This document shows positions 22,526 through 32,431 of a stretch of DNA of 64,000 bases, one piece after another. Under the pieces are notes generated by a model, which did no database searches, was not told the origin of the DNA, and saw only the letters and a list, made by a program, of their open reading frames with translations. Source of the stretch: Cryptomeria japonica (lineage: Eukaryota; Streptophyta; Pinopsida; Cupressales; Cupressaceae); the NCBI RefSeq assembly GCF_030272615.1, contig NC_081411.1:215891154-215955153 (forward strand), written 5' to 3'. Each line of letters begins with the position of its first letter. Position 1 is the stretch's first letter. A program made the translations under genes and the position numbers.

Positions 22526-23240
22526 CTATGTGTAAAACTTGTGAAGGTGCATGTTGTTGATAGGATCCTCCAAATTTTCACCATCTGGAGTGGAAAGCTG
22601 ATATGCACCAGATCCATAGGCTGCTGTAATGATGTAAGGACCAAGCCAATTTGGTTCGAATTTGCCCTTCTTCTCTCTGTCTTGCTGATTTTTAGTATTT
22701 TCTCTGAGAACTAAGTCACCTACCTCAAATGTGCGAGGCTTGAATTTATGATTGTAACTGCAACTCATTCATTGTTGATAAGCCTTGAGATGATTAAAAG
22801 CAGTTTGTCTTCATTCATCTAATAGTTCTAGTTCCTGTAAGCGAGAGACCCTATAGTCTTCATCACTGATAATGTTTTGCAAAGAGACTCGTAAAAAGGG
22901 TAACTTGACCTCAATAAGAAAGATAGCTTCAGTTTCATATACAAGTGAATAAGGTGTAGCCCCTGTAGGTGTGTGGATGCTTGTGCGGTAAGCCCAAAGT
23001 GCGGGATTAAGTTGGATATGCCAATTGCGGCCAGCATCATCGACTGTCTGTTTTAGGATTTTAAGAATGGTTTTATTTGACGCCTTAGCTTGACTACTAC
23101 CTTGGGGGTAATAAGGTGTGGATAAGTGATGGTTAATATGGAAGTGATCACAAAGTCTATGAACATCTTGATTTTTGAAGGGATGCCCATTATCGGTGAT
23201 GATGGAAACAGGAATACCGTATCGACAAATGATGCCAAAA
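22526..23240 (-). pseudogene. Gypsy integrase, C-terminal half, fused to the 5' LTR
   Basis: Read from 23240 on the minus strand: FGIICRYGIPVSIITDNGHP (second Asp of the DDE core), STPYYPQGSSQAKASNK (the catalytic Glu of GQAEA is Lys, 23084-23086), WAYRTSIHTPTGATPYSLVY, then the C-terminal domain with HKFKPRTFEVGDLVLRENTK and WLGPYIITAAYGSGAYQLS. Integrase joins element DNA to the chromosome. Stops near 22823 and 22770 and the Glu change show it is inactive. Everything upstream (gag, PR, RT, RH, first half of IN) is missing: the frame abuts LTR 2 at TTTTGGCA. Confidence 0.88.
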
Positions 23241-24009
23241 TGTATATGGTGAAAATGGAAACAACAATATTGAAAGACTAAATGAATTCAACCAAAAAAC
23301 CCTAGCCTAACAAAAACAGAGATCCACCATAACATATGAAGATTACCTAAGACAATGCAAATCAAATGAAATCACAAAGATTATACCATCACATGCCCAA
23401 TAGGGTTTGGATCTCCATTCTTCCTATCTCCATTGATCTTGCTTGATATATTTGCTCTTAGATTTTATATATGCACAAGAGCTCAATAAAAAATGGAAAT
23501 GTGGTTGTAAGTAGGCTTGATTGCATATGAAAGTTTGAGTGCTAGAGTGCTTGATTCGGGTTGATAATGAAGGAAACATCTCCTTATATAGAAGACACTA
23601 TAAGAAATGGAGGGATAAGATTGAGAGGTGTAAAAGATAAATGGTCGGCTATGATTAGAGGGTAGGTACAGGAAATAAGAAAATAATGAGAGGGTAGGTA
23701 GTATAGGAATTAAGAGATGAATGACATGTGTCATAGGTAGAAAAGGTTAATGAATTAATTAAATAAATAAAAAATTAATTTAATTAATAAAAGAAGTGGG
23801 ATAATTAAATAAATAAGGTATTTATTTAATTGAGAAGGATAATTTAAATAAATAAAAGTATTTATTTAAATGAGAAATAAGGATAGAAGAGGATAAATGA
23901 ATTAATTAAATAAATAAAGATTTATTTAATTAATAGAAGAATTAGGCTAAAATAATTAAATAAATAAAAATATTTATTTAATTAGACTGGACAATTTTAG
24001 GTGTCTACA
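23241..24009 (-). repeat. PMD-Gypsy LTR 2 (shared by both bodies)
   Basis: 769 bp, TGTATATGGTG...GGTGTCTACA, closely matching LTR 1. On its left lies integrase and on its right a good PPT (24010-24023, minus AAAGAGGGGCAAAA). It is therefore 5' LTR for body 1 and 3' LTR for body 2. Minus TATATAAGG at 23582-23590. Confidence 0.95.
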
Positions 24010-24240
24010 TTTTGCCCCTCTTTGAGACAATGTAGCTTGTCGCGTTGTTTCAAAGAAGATAAGATGAACTGATACAAGGTTGCCCTAAGATGGGAATGAT
24101 ATGCCCCCTCGAGAGATTGAATGAAAATGTTTGGAAAGATCACAGACAATCTCTCGATAAGAAAGAAAGGGTAGAATGGACTGACAAGATAGGATAAAGT
24201 GACAGAGTCATGAGATAATGAAGACTGACATGGGAGACTA

Positions 24241-24282
24241 GGGCTAGGGCTAGGGCTAGGGCTAGGGCTAGGGCTAGGGCTA
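24241..24282 (+). repeat. (GGGCTA)7 microsatellite
   Basis: Seven exact hexamers lie in the 3' region of body 2. The same spot has about 2 units in body 1 (17847-17859) and 3 in the element at 52 kb (52473-52490). It differs from the plant telomere repeat TTTAGGG. Confidence 0.95.
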
Positions 24283-24564
24283 GGGTAGTCTATAAGATAG
24301 ACCACGAGGGGAATACATCCTCATTGTCATCCACACATCCAAGAGATCAGAGTGTAAAGAGATAATAGAGCAGCAACAGTTAGCGACAATGGCTTTGGTT
24401 CACAGATTCGATCGCGTTCGCCGATTTCAGAGGCCAACAGATGCAGGAGAGCCGGTAAATACCACAAAACCTCCTTGTACGTTGTCGCAATAAATGTTGT
24501 CATAAATGCATGTTAGGTAGCACATTTAATTCTTTTTAGAGATGTCAAGCAGGGGGGAAAAAAT

Positions 24565-24830
24565 GCTAAAGCGCATCTATGCTAGTGCCAGGCACGTCTG
24601 GGTTGGCTAGGCGCATCTATGTTTGTGCTAGGCGCGTCTATGAATGAAAAGGCGTCTATGTCAAATGCGAGTGCATCTATGTTGTGCAGGCGTGTTTGTG
24701 CTATATGGGTGCGTCTGTGCAGAGCAGAGGCACGTCTATGTACGTCAGGCACGTTTGTGCAGAATAGACGCATATGTGCAGTATGAAAGTGCATGTATGT
24801 CAAAAATGTGCGTTTATGTCTTCTAGGCCA
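24565..24830 (+). repeat. Degenerate GCGTCTGTGT repeats upstream of PMD copy 2
   Basis: Colinear with 18138-18395, with scattered substitutions and small indels. Confidence 0.85.
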
Positions 24831-25029
24831 AATCAACAGTTCTGTGATGAACATACGTTGTCGATTGGATAAGCTGCTGAGAGGATACACTCAAGCAGGT
24901 ACTCTAGGGAAGACTAGAATAACAAATAGGGCTAGGATTGACAATTTTGTGATAGAACATGCATTGCCAATTAGGAAACTACTCAAGAGGATACACTCAA
25001 GCAGAGGCCCTAGGATAGGATAAATCAAG

Positions 25030-25315
25030 GCACTTTGTGATGAACAGGGAGTACCAAAACATAGTACTTTGTGATGAATAGGGAGTACTAAAAAGAGCAG
25101 CACTTTGTGATGAATAGGGAGTGCAAAACGTAGTACTTTGTGATGAACAGAGAGAACCACTAGGATAAACAACAACACTTTGTGATGAACATGGAGTGTC
25201 ACTAGGATAGAAAGCAACACTTTGTGATGAATAGGGAGTGTCACTAGGATAAAATATCATAAGCACTTAAGATAATAAGCAGCATTTTGTGATGAACAGG
25301 GAATGCCACTATGAT
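25030..25315 (+). repeat. Minisatellite CACTTTGTGATGAACAGGGA, 7 units, before PMD copy 2
   Basis: Seven units in the same order and with the same spacers as at 18601-18890, ending about 40 bp before the PMD start. Confidence 0.9.
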
Positions 25316-25354
25316 TGACATAGTTGATTTGCTTGACTATAGGAGTACCTACCT

Positions 25355-26399
25355 ATGCTGGAGTCACAGGAGAGATTCCCATCGACTCAGAGTTTGCGAG
25401 CAGAGCTGACAGTTGAGGAGAGAGCAACGGTTTAGGCTATGGGCCTGCGACATATTCTGTATGTGCTTGAGTTTCGGGCAAACATGGGGTTACTGACTGT
25501 GCTTGCTGAGAGATGGCACTCAGAGACTTGTAGTTTTCATTTTCCTATGGGTGAGATGACAGGCACCTTAGAGGATGTTTATAGGATACTACGGATATCA
25601 ATCAATGGGGAGTTGGTACCCTATGATTGAGACGGAGATAGGGATGCACTGAGATGAGTGTTCCAAGATCCAGGATTAGAGATGAGGGCTGGACATGTGG
25701 CTTGGGACACCAGAACATGGACAAGATTAGCACTACCAGCAGTGTTGGCAGGAGTGATCAGTGGGTTCCTCTGTCCGGATAGGGTGACACGAGGATTGGC
25801 TGTGGGCTGGGGTGGTACACTAGAGACATTGGTGATATAGCACACTAGGTTTGCATGGGGACCGTATTTGCTGGCATACTTGTATTATGAGTTACATCAG
25901 TTTGTATACCATGGATCAACAGGATTGGGTTGCGGGGTGACATTATTGCAGGGTGGGTATATGAGCATCTGTCGGTTACATCATCAATTCATTTTAGAGG
26001 CAAGGGCCATGGGCACAGTTTTGTACATCTGTATGATATGATTACATCTCAGCTGCAGATTGGGAGATTAGAGTACTGGCCCAGGGTCATTGCTGATATT
26101 GACACTGTAGTATGGAGGTCGTACCAAGAGTGTGAGGATTGGGAGGATGATGCAGTGGAGTTGCCATATGTGTTTAGGAGTAGGTATCTGATTGGGTGAA
26201 TGCCATATGTGCTTGAGAGGAAGTTGGTGGACAGGGTGGGTAGGCAGTTCGGCAAGATACAACAGATGCCACGGGGTTCCGGGATGTATGCTCGGACAGT
26301 GAGGGATCAGGTGCACTTCGGGCCATTATTGTCATATGATCAAGCAGTGATGCAACTAGTAGACATGATTCCCTTGCCTTGGGAAATATGGCCAATGAT
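25355..26399 (+). pseudogene. Plant mobile domain (PMD) gene, copy 2, 3'-truncated
   Basis: ATG at 25355 opens MLES-, then GLRHILYVLEFRANMGLLTV, FHFPMGEMTGTLEDVYRIL, ALPAVLAGVISGFLCPDRVT and, after a frameshift near 25950, EDDAVELPYVFRSRYLIG and LVDRVGRQFGKIQQMPRGSG. It ends abruptly at PLPWEIWPM, where a deletion joins it to LTR sequence at 26400, so the Gln-rich tail and coiled coil are missing. It shares the one-base deletion (LLQ-GG in place of LLQVWAYEHL) and the TAG after TLETLVI with copy 1, so both descend from one already broken copy. It is antisense to the retroelement. Confidence 0.85.
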
Positions 26400-26627
26400 T
26401 TAATTTTAGTAATAGAGGAAGTGGGATAATTAAATAAATAAAGTATTTATTTAATTTAGGGGAAGGATAATTTAAATAAATAAAAGTATTTATTTAAATG
26501 AGAAATAAGGCTAGAAGAGGATAAATGAATTAATTAAATAAATACAGATTTATTTAATTAATAGAAGAATTAGGCTAAAATAATTAAATATTTGTTTATT
26601 TAGACTGGACAATTTTAGGTGTCTACA
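26400..26627 (-). repeat. PMD-Gypsy LTR 3, truncated (outer part of 5' LTR)
   Basis: It matches the right-hand 230 bp or so of LTR 1 and 2 and ends GGTGTCTACA. It is followed by GATAT and unrelated DNA rather than a PPT, so it is the outer end of the insertion. Confidence 0.9.
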
Positions 26628-27430
26628 GATATAACTTAGGAAAGATCTAGAGGGGAAGAGAAAATGAGAGAGATAGGTAGAGGAGGAGAGAGAGGAGAGA
26701 GATACATATAGAGGCAGAGTAAGGTAAAGGGAGAGATATGGGTAGAAAGAGAGAGAGGAGAGGGGGAGAGAGGTATATAGATACATGTTCTCCTAGGTCA
26801 ACTTGGGAAAAGGTGTGCATAGGATCAAAGACAACAAAAAATTCTTCTATAATGATTTATGGAATTTTTTTACTCTCCTTAGTACATAAAATATATTTTT
26901 TTCATTTTTTACTACTTTTTAAAAATTTCAATTCTTTGGAAGCAAAACAATCACAAAAGACATTGTGTGCAAAAGTTGTGAGCATTTAAAGTTTTAAAAA
27001 TAAAGGATGAACTTTAAATGATTATAATTAATATTTGGTGCATAATTGATTAAAATTGCTTATTTTACTAAAGTATGGTTTTTAGGCTAAAACAAAACGT
27101 ATACTCATTTTGAAAGAAAAAAACTAATATCCATTTTTTTCAAAACAAAAATGGATATTTGTTTTGAAAAATGTAAGATTAATGAAAATGACTGTGGGAA
27201 ATGGATATCCATTTTGGTTTGACCCATACAAAAAATACAAAATTCGTTTCACTTTTTTTGGCAATGTTAAAATGCTTTTTTTCCTATTGCGAGTTTTTGG
27301 CCCTGCATAATCTTGCACTCACCCATTATATATATTATTAATTATATTTATATTATAATACAATATAACATATAATATAGAATATTAATATAAATATAAT
27401 AAATAATATATTGTATACATAAATAAAATT
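26628..27430. other. Non-coding: GA-rich tract, then AT-rich DNA
   Basis: 26628-26790 is GA-rich and continues the tract at 16764-16841 (GATAT duplicated). 27126-27159 holds a perfect 13-bp inverted repeat, AATATCCATTTTT with its complement and an 8-bp loop, and a further GGATATCC palindrome lies near 27210. 27320-27430 is almost pure A/T. No gene seen. Confidence 0.75.
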
Positions 27431-27820
27431 ATGGTTGATGATGCCACAACTTCTTTGGATCACTCCACCTTTGCTCACATCCTGGTGGATATTCATATCT
27501 CCTTGCCCCTCCCGAGGGATGTGGTCCTTATGGTAGGGGACATGCATTGGAATCAACCATTGGATTTTGAGAGCGTCCCCTTTTGCTGCAAAAAATGTTT
27601 TTCCATGAGTCATTTGGTGTCGGACTGCTTCCTCCTACGTCATAAGTGGGTGGCTTCTTTGTGGAAGGATTCCACCCTGGATCACTTGACTATTTATGCT
27701 ACTAACTTGGTTGATGAACCACCCTCCGCTGACAATGTTGTTGTTGATACTATTGTTGTTGTCCATGAGGATTCACCTCCTATGGCTCCTGGCACTAATA
27801 CATTTGGCCTCAAATTTTGA
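27431..27820 (+). pseudogene. LINE ORF1 fragment with zinc knuckle
   Basis: A 129-codon ORF reads FAHILVDIHISLPLPRDVVL, WNQPLDFESVPF, then an intact CX2CX4HX4C knuckle (CCKKCFSMSHLVSDC). This layout matches the DUF4283-plus-knuckle ORF1 of plant L1 LINEs, which binds the element RNA. The N-terminal DUF4283 part and any ORF2 are missing, so it is a fragment; the C-terminal third is low-complexity Val/Asp/Thr. It may belong to a second LINE, as it differs from the ORF1 at 34.7 kb. Confidence 0.7.
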
Positions 27821-29475
27821 TGGAGGTTTCCGACGAACAAGGCTTTTTGTGATCAAATGCGATTTAAAAAAAATAAAATACCCGATGACGTCAAATTGCC
27901 AACAATGATGCCGACGACGTTTTTCGACGATGCCCGTGTTAGTGGGAATTCTGAAGACCAGAGGCATTATTAAAAAAAGAAGTGTAGGTTCATTTGAAAA
28001 CCACACGCGATGGACTGAATTAACTCTCGACTTCCTCTGCCTTTGCCAATTCCTTTGTTTCTTTTACCTCTGGAAATTGGGTTTGACATTTCCTTTGCCT
28101 CTTTTTCCTCTACCTCTGGCTCTGCAAATTTGGTTGTCTAGCAAGTGAAAATGAATGATTGAATTAACTCATTTGGAGGGTATCAAACTATTGGAGATGG
28201 TGAAATTCCTGTAGATTTTTGCATCCCGTTAAATTCCTATGGAGTTGTATGTTGTGTATTTGAATCATGTAAAGTTGGTTGTAAACAAGTTCATTTCAAA
28301 GTGTGTGTCTCATAAATTTGAGCTTGTCATCCTACCAGTATGTTCTCATTTATCTATTTTTCTTTACTTTCCTAATGTTGCGGTTCCTAGCAGTTCCTAG
28401 TTATTCAAAAGTCTTCCACTTATCGATTATGTTAGATAAAGGCTAAAAGTATTGTATAAAAATTAAAAAATAAGTAAACCCTATTTACTATGCCAAAATC
28501 AAATCTGCTTGCTTGCTTGTAAATGAATGTTTTCCATCCCTAGTTATTGAAAAGTCTTCCAATTACCGATTATGTTAGATAAAGGCTAAAAGCATTGTAT
28601 AAAAATTTAAAAATAAGCAAACCCTATTTACTATACCAGAATCAATCTGCTTGCTTTCTTGTAAATGAATATTTTCCATCTGCTTGCTTGTAAAATGAAT
28701 GTTTATAAAATAGTGAATGTATGAATTAGAAATATGATTCCTTAATGAAACTTGCTTTGGAAATACTTGATTCAAATATATAAAATCAATGAAATACCAA
28801 TGCCTTGATTCCTTACTAGTTTCATATCATTTCAAATGAAAAATCCTACGTTTAACCTTAGAGACAATTTTAATAACTTGTTAATGTAACAAGACCATCA
28901 TCCCAAAGGCTTCCATATGAATTGCAATTAAAATGTTACATCCAATTAGTCTTATTGAATTTAACTTTACTTTAAAAGACCAATAAGACAATTCAAAGTT
29001 TGCCAACCAATCCTTCAAATTGATATTCAAATTGAAAATCAATCTTAATTACAACAACATAAGATTGCACAATGAAACAATCTATGTAAATATATTTATA
29101 CAAGGAACTGATCAATCCATTGAAAAGATAGATACCATCATGAATGAGAAACACTTGAATCTTTATATTGAAAATAAAATACTTAAACTAGTTGATTTTA
29201 GTGCATATCCTCCATCAGCTTGGTACTTCCAGACAACGAGTTCATAATAAAATACATAGAGTCTGTCTTGATAAAAAAAACTATAAACTTATGATATCTG
29301 TCTCTCCTAAAAAATCCTCCACATATAGATGAGGATTCGGTTTGAAAAATGAAAGGGCATACCCTTCATTAACTAAAATTAACAAAAAACTAACTAGAAA
29401 CTAACTACCTAAAAACTGCCCTAACAAACTAAAACTATAAAATACAAAGTCACATCTTTAAACATCTTTTGATAT
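27821..29475. other. Non-coding, AT-rich
   Basis: No convincing coding region. The notable content is a tandem duplication at 28398-28680. Short ORFs are chance. Confidence 0.6.
28398..28680 (+). repeat. Tandem duplication, two units of 143 bp
   Basis: The unit starting TAGTTATTCAAAAGTCTTCC at 28398 is repeated from 28541 with about ten differences. It contains TTATGTTAGATAAAGGCTAA and GCTTGCTTGTAAATGAAT. Non-coding. Confidence 0.9.
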
Positions 29476-32431
29476 CTATGGATGGTCTCCAAGCATCTTA
29501 TCGCACTTCTGAATGTGCCTCAAATATCCCTCTGATTTGTAGGTATATGCATCGTAGATAATATCTCTGACCACAATCTCCAAAGTGATGAAGTTTTCCA
29601 TCTGCTCAATTGTGTCTGTCATGTCAAGTACATCAAACTGGGCAATGTTAAGGGAAGCACTGAGAAGACTTTGGCACTCCACAATCCATTTATTGTTATC
29701 CTTAAACTGTCCATTCTGATCTTCAATTTCTGGAAAACCATGTTGTACTATTTCCTTACATTCATTAAATTCTTTTTGCAATTCTGAGTCAAAGTCTTCA
29801 TGCTTTTTCAACAACTTCTGTATTCCTATAATGACTTTAGCATCTGTATTGGCCATTGTCTTATCATGCAACAAATTTCCTAGTTTTTTATAAATCCGGT
29901 TGTGAGATATTGCATTATCCATATTCTTTTGATAAATAACCCAGAAATATTCAAGGAAACCCTGCAATTTTTCAAATCTCTTAGTCAATAAAATAGAGGT
30001 TGTGTTAGCCCTCACACTCTGCATTTGCCTTTCAACTTTTTATTTTCCAGTTGCACTTCCTCATATTTCTTTTTCCACTGAGACCCATCATGGATTTATG
30101 GCACAGGTTGTCCTCCTCTTTTTAGCAATTCTTCATATAATCTCTTGTACTGATCTCTTTCTTTGATCACTTTGACCAATTGTGCTTTATTAAATTTTGA
30201 AATATCAATACCAATATCAACAGTAACAATGGGATCTACTTCACCAACTTTCAATTTCATCACGTGACCAAAGGATTTATCCACATCAATGATTTTTGGC
30301 CTCTTATTTGGAGGGTAAAGAGCCCATAAAAGAAAAGCCTCTTCATTCTGGTCAAATCTACAGCCGACATACACATCATTTAACCCTTGAATATCCAATT
30401 TAAAATCCTTATTCTCAGAATGTAAAATTCTATCAAAAATAAATGATGCACTCATGTCCCATCCTCGAAAGGTGATGATGCCTGCTTCACTAAGAAGTCA
30501 TCTTCCCCTTTGAGGGGTTATAGTGGTAAATTCTAAACTGATTTCTTCCTTTAGTTTCCTAGCAATTTTGATTCTTTTTCAGGGGTTACATTTGGGATAA
30601 AGTCTCTCAGTTTTTTCCCTTTGAAATTATATAAAAAAGACTTAAATTATTTTGACTTACTAAAAATATCATCAGACACAAAGGCAGAATACTCATCATA
30701 TCTTGCATCACTATGGATGTTTAGCCTGGCAACAATTTACTCTTGCAAGTCTGGCTCTTTTGCTGTGTTTGGTGCTTGATGCCTAGATACCACCTCAACT
30801 TCTTCGGACTTGCCTTCACTCTCTTCTTCTTTAGTTTCCATTTCTTGCAATCTCTTTTCTTTTCTTCCAGTTTCTTGTTTAATTCATCAATGGCCATCTG
30901 GGCCTCTTCCTCCTCCATGTTTCTAAACATGTTCTCTGCTTCCAAGTAAACATGAATATAATCTCCCAGATTTTGACTTTTCTTGCAATTGTGAATATAT
31001 CCCTCAGGATCATTGACCCTAGCAACATATTTGAACAAATTATATTCTTCAATCAGTTTCCTATCAATGGCTTCATAAGACTTTGTTGATACAATGGTAA
31101 AATCCCCAAAACTAAGAGTCCCAAGCAGGAAAGTCTGCTTATGCATACCTCCAAAATGTTTGGCATTCGAAACACTTAACTGTCTCACAATCTCCAAATT
31201 TGGCAATATATATGGGGTTCCTTCTAAAACATAAATCCCGAAGCAAGTAAAATCCTTGTGAACAAACCAATCGCCCCATTTGTGATTGACAATACCTCTT
31301 TCATAAAAAACAACATGTCTAAGAAACCTTTTAACTTCAATGGAAATAGATCCTTCACATAAGACACCATACATCTAGTATAATGGCTTTACTATTAGCT
31401 CTTCAAACTTGATGTATTTTTATTTCATATATAGTGAATCCCAAACTTATTTCCACATCTATACTGGTTTTTCTTTACCTGCTATGTCCACTGTGTTCAA
31501 TTTTAAATTCATTGGCCACATACCCCTAGATCTTCCATAAAATAAAATCAAATGCATTAACAACGAGTAAAACTTGAAAGTGGGCTCCCTATTATCTCTG
31601 AGGTTAAAGAAACCTTCATGTAATTTTTCTACAACATAAGTAGCATAATCAAAGGGTCTTGGCTCATACATCTGTACATTTGCTACTAACACTAGCGACC
31701 CAATATTAGCTACTAACACTAGGGACCTCTATACCTCCAACCTGTCCACATGACATATAGGTGTACTGTAAGTAGTGTCTGAAAATTTCCATGTTGAATG
31801 GGGGACCATCCTCTTTGGTTATAATGCCCTTCTGAACCCTATGGAAAGCTAAGTTCCACCCTTTATAAGTAGTATCCATTTCAACAAATTCCTCCTCTAG
31901 TTGTTCAAACGACAAGGGTACATAAGGGTTAGGGTCTAAGCTAAAAAAATCATCTATGGTGCCATGACTAAATCTGATAAACACTTCTCCATTTGGAAAC
32001 TGAATGCATCTGTTCACATAATTGTAATTTTTGACCAAGACTTCCATCTATCTGATATTTACGAAAACATTTGGAACAACTAGTTTACCTAAGTTGGCTA
32101 TCCACGGGTTACAAATTGACACTTCTCTGTCCTTTCTCAGAAAATGAAACATGAAGAGTTCATAACCTCTCACCTTTGTCCACACTTCTCCAACCCCTTT
32201 AAACATGTCATCAAGCTAGTCTTTTTTGGAAAAATATTATTTCCACCTCCTTGATTTTGGGCTTGGGGATTGTAATTGATTAATGATATCTTGATTCAGT
32301 TTCCGTGCAGGAGGGACTTCCACTGTTTTGAATTTTTTGGATGTGGATTCAGAGCCCTTAGCACTCCTCTTTCTTCCTAATGAACTTGCAGCCTCCATGA
32401 TGCATGATGAATTGTGAGAAATAATTCTCAC
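29476..32431 (-). pseudogene. Unknown plant gene-like region, decayed
   Basis: A chain of minus-strand ORFs runs from 32431: a basic start with GRKRSAKGSESTSKKFKT; a globular part (NRCIQFPNGEVFIRFSHGTI, PTFKFYSLLMHLILFYGRSR, then YERGIVNHKWGDWFVHKDFT); a coiled coil (AQMAIDELNKKLEEKKRD); FDQNEEAFLLWALYPPNKRP; and a final helical stretch ending at 29476. The order suggests one protein of roughly 900 residues broken by many stops and frameshifts; introns cannot be excluded. It has no retroviral motif. Its design (globular domain, basic linker, coiled coils) resembles the second ORF of the Copia-like element and LINE ORF3. Function unknown. Confidence 0.5.

Larger units (their letters stand above)
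16842..26627 (-). mobile_element. Composite PMD-carrying Gypsy insertion (LTR-body-LTR-body-partial LTR)
   Basis: The minus-strand element has LTRs at 16842-17613 and 23241-24009 and a partial one at 26400-26627. GATAT flanks the whole unit on both sides (16837-16841, 26628-26632), so all 9.8 kb entered or arose at one insertion site. Both bodies carry the PPT region, the minisatellites and an antisense PMD gene. Body 1 also holds an integrase remnant; body 2 is deleted from within the PMD gene into the 5' LTR. The best explanation is unequal recombination between LTRs, or a rearranged RNA/cDNA, followed by deletions. No gag, protease or RT remains. Confidence 0.88.

Noticed and set aside
24241-24282. 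Possible telomeric repeat
   Set aside because: The unit is GGGCTA, not the plant TTTAGGG, only seven copies, and it sits inside a retroelement where sister copies have 2-3 units.
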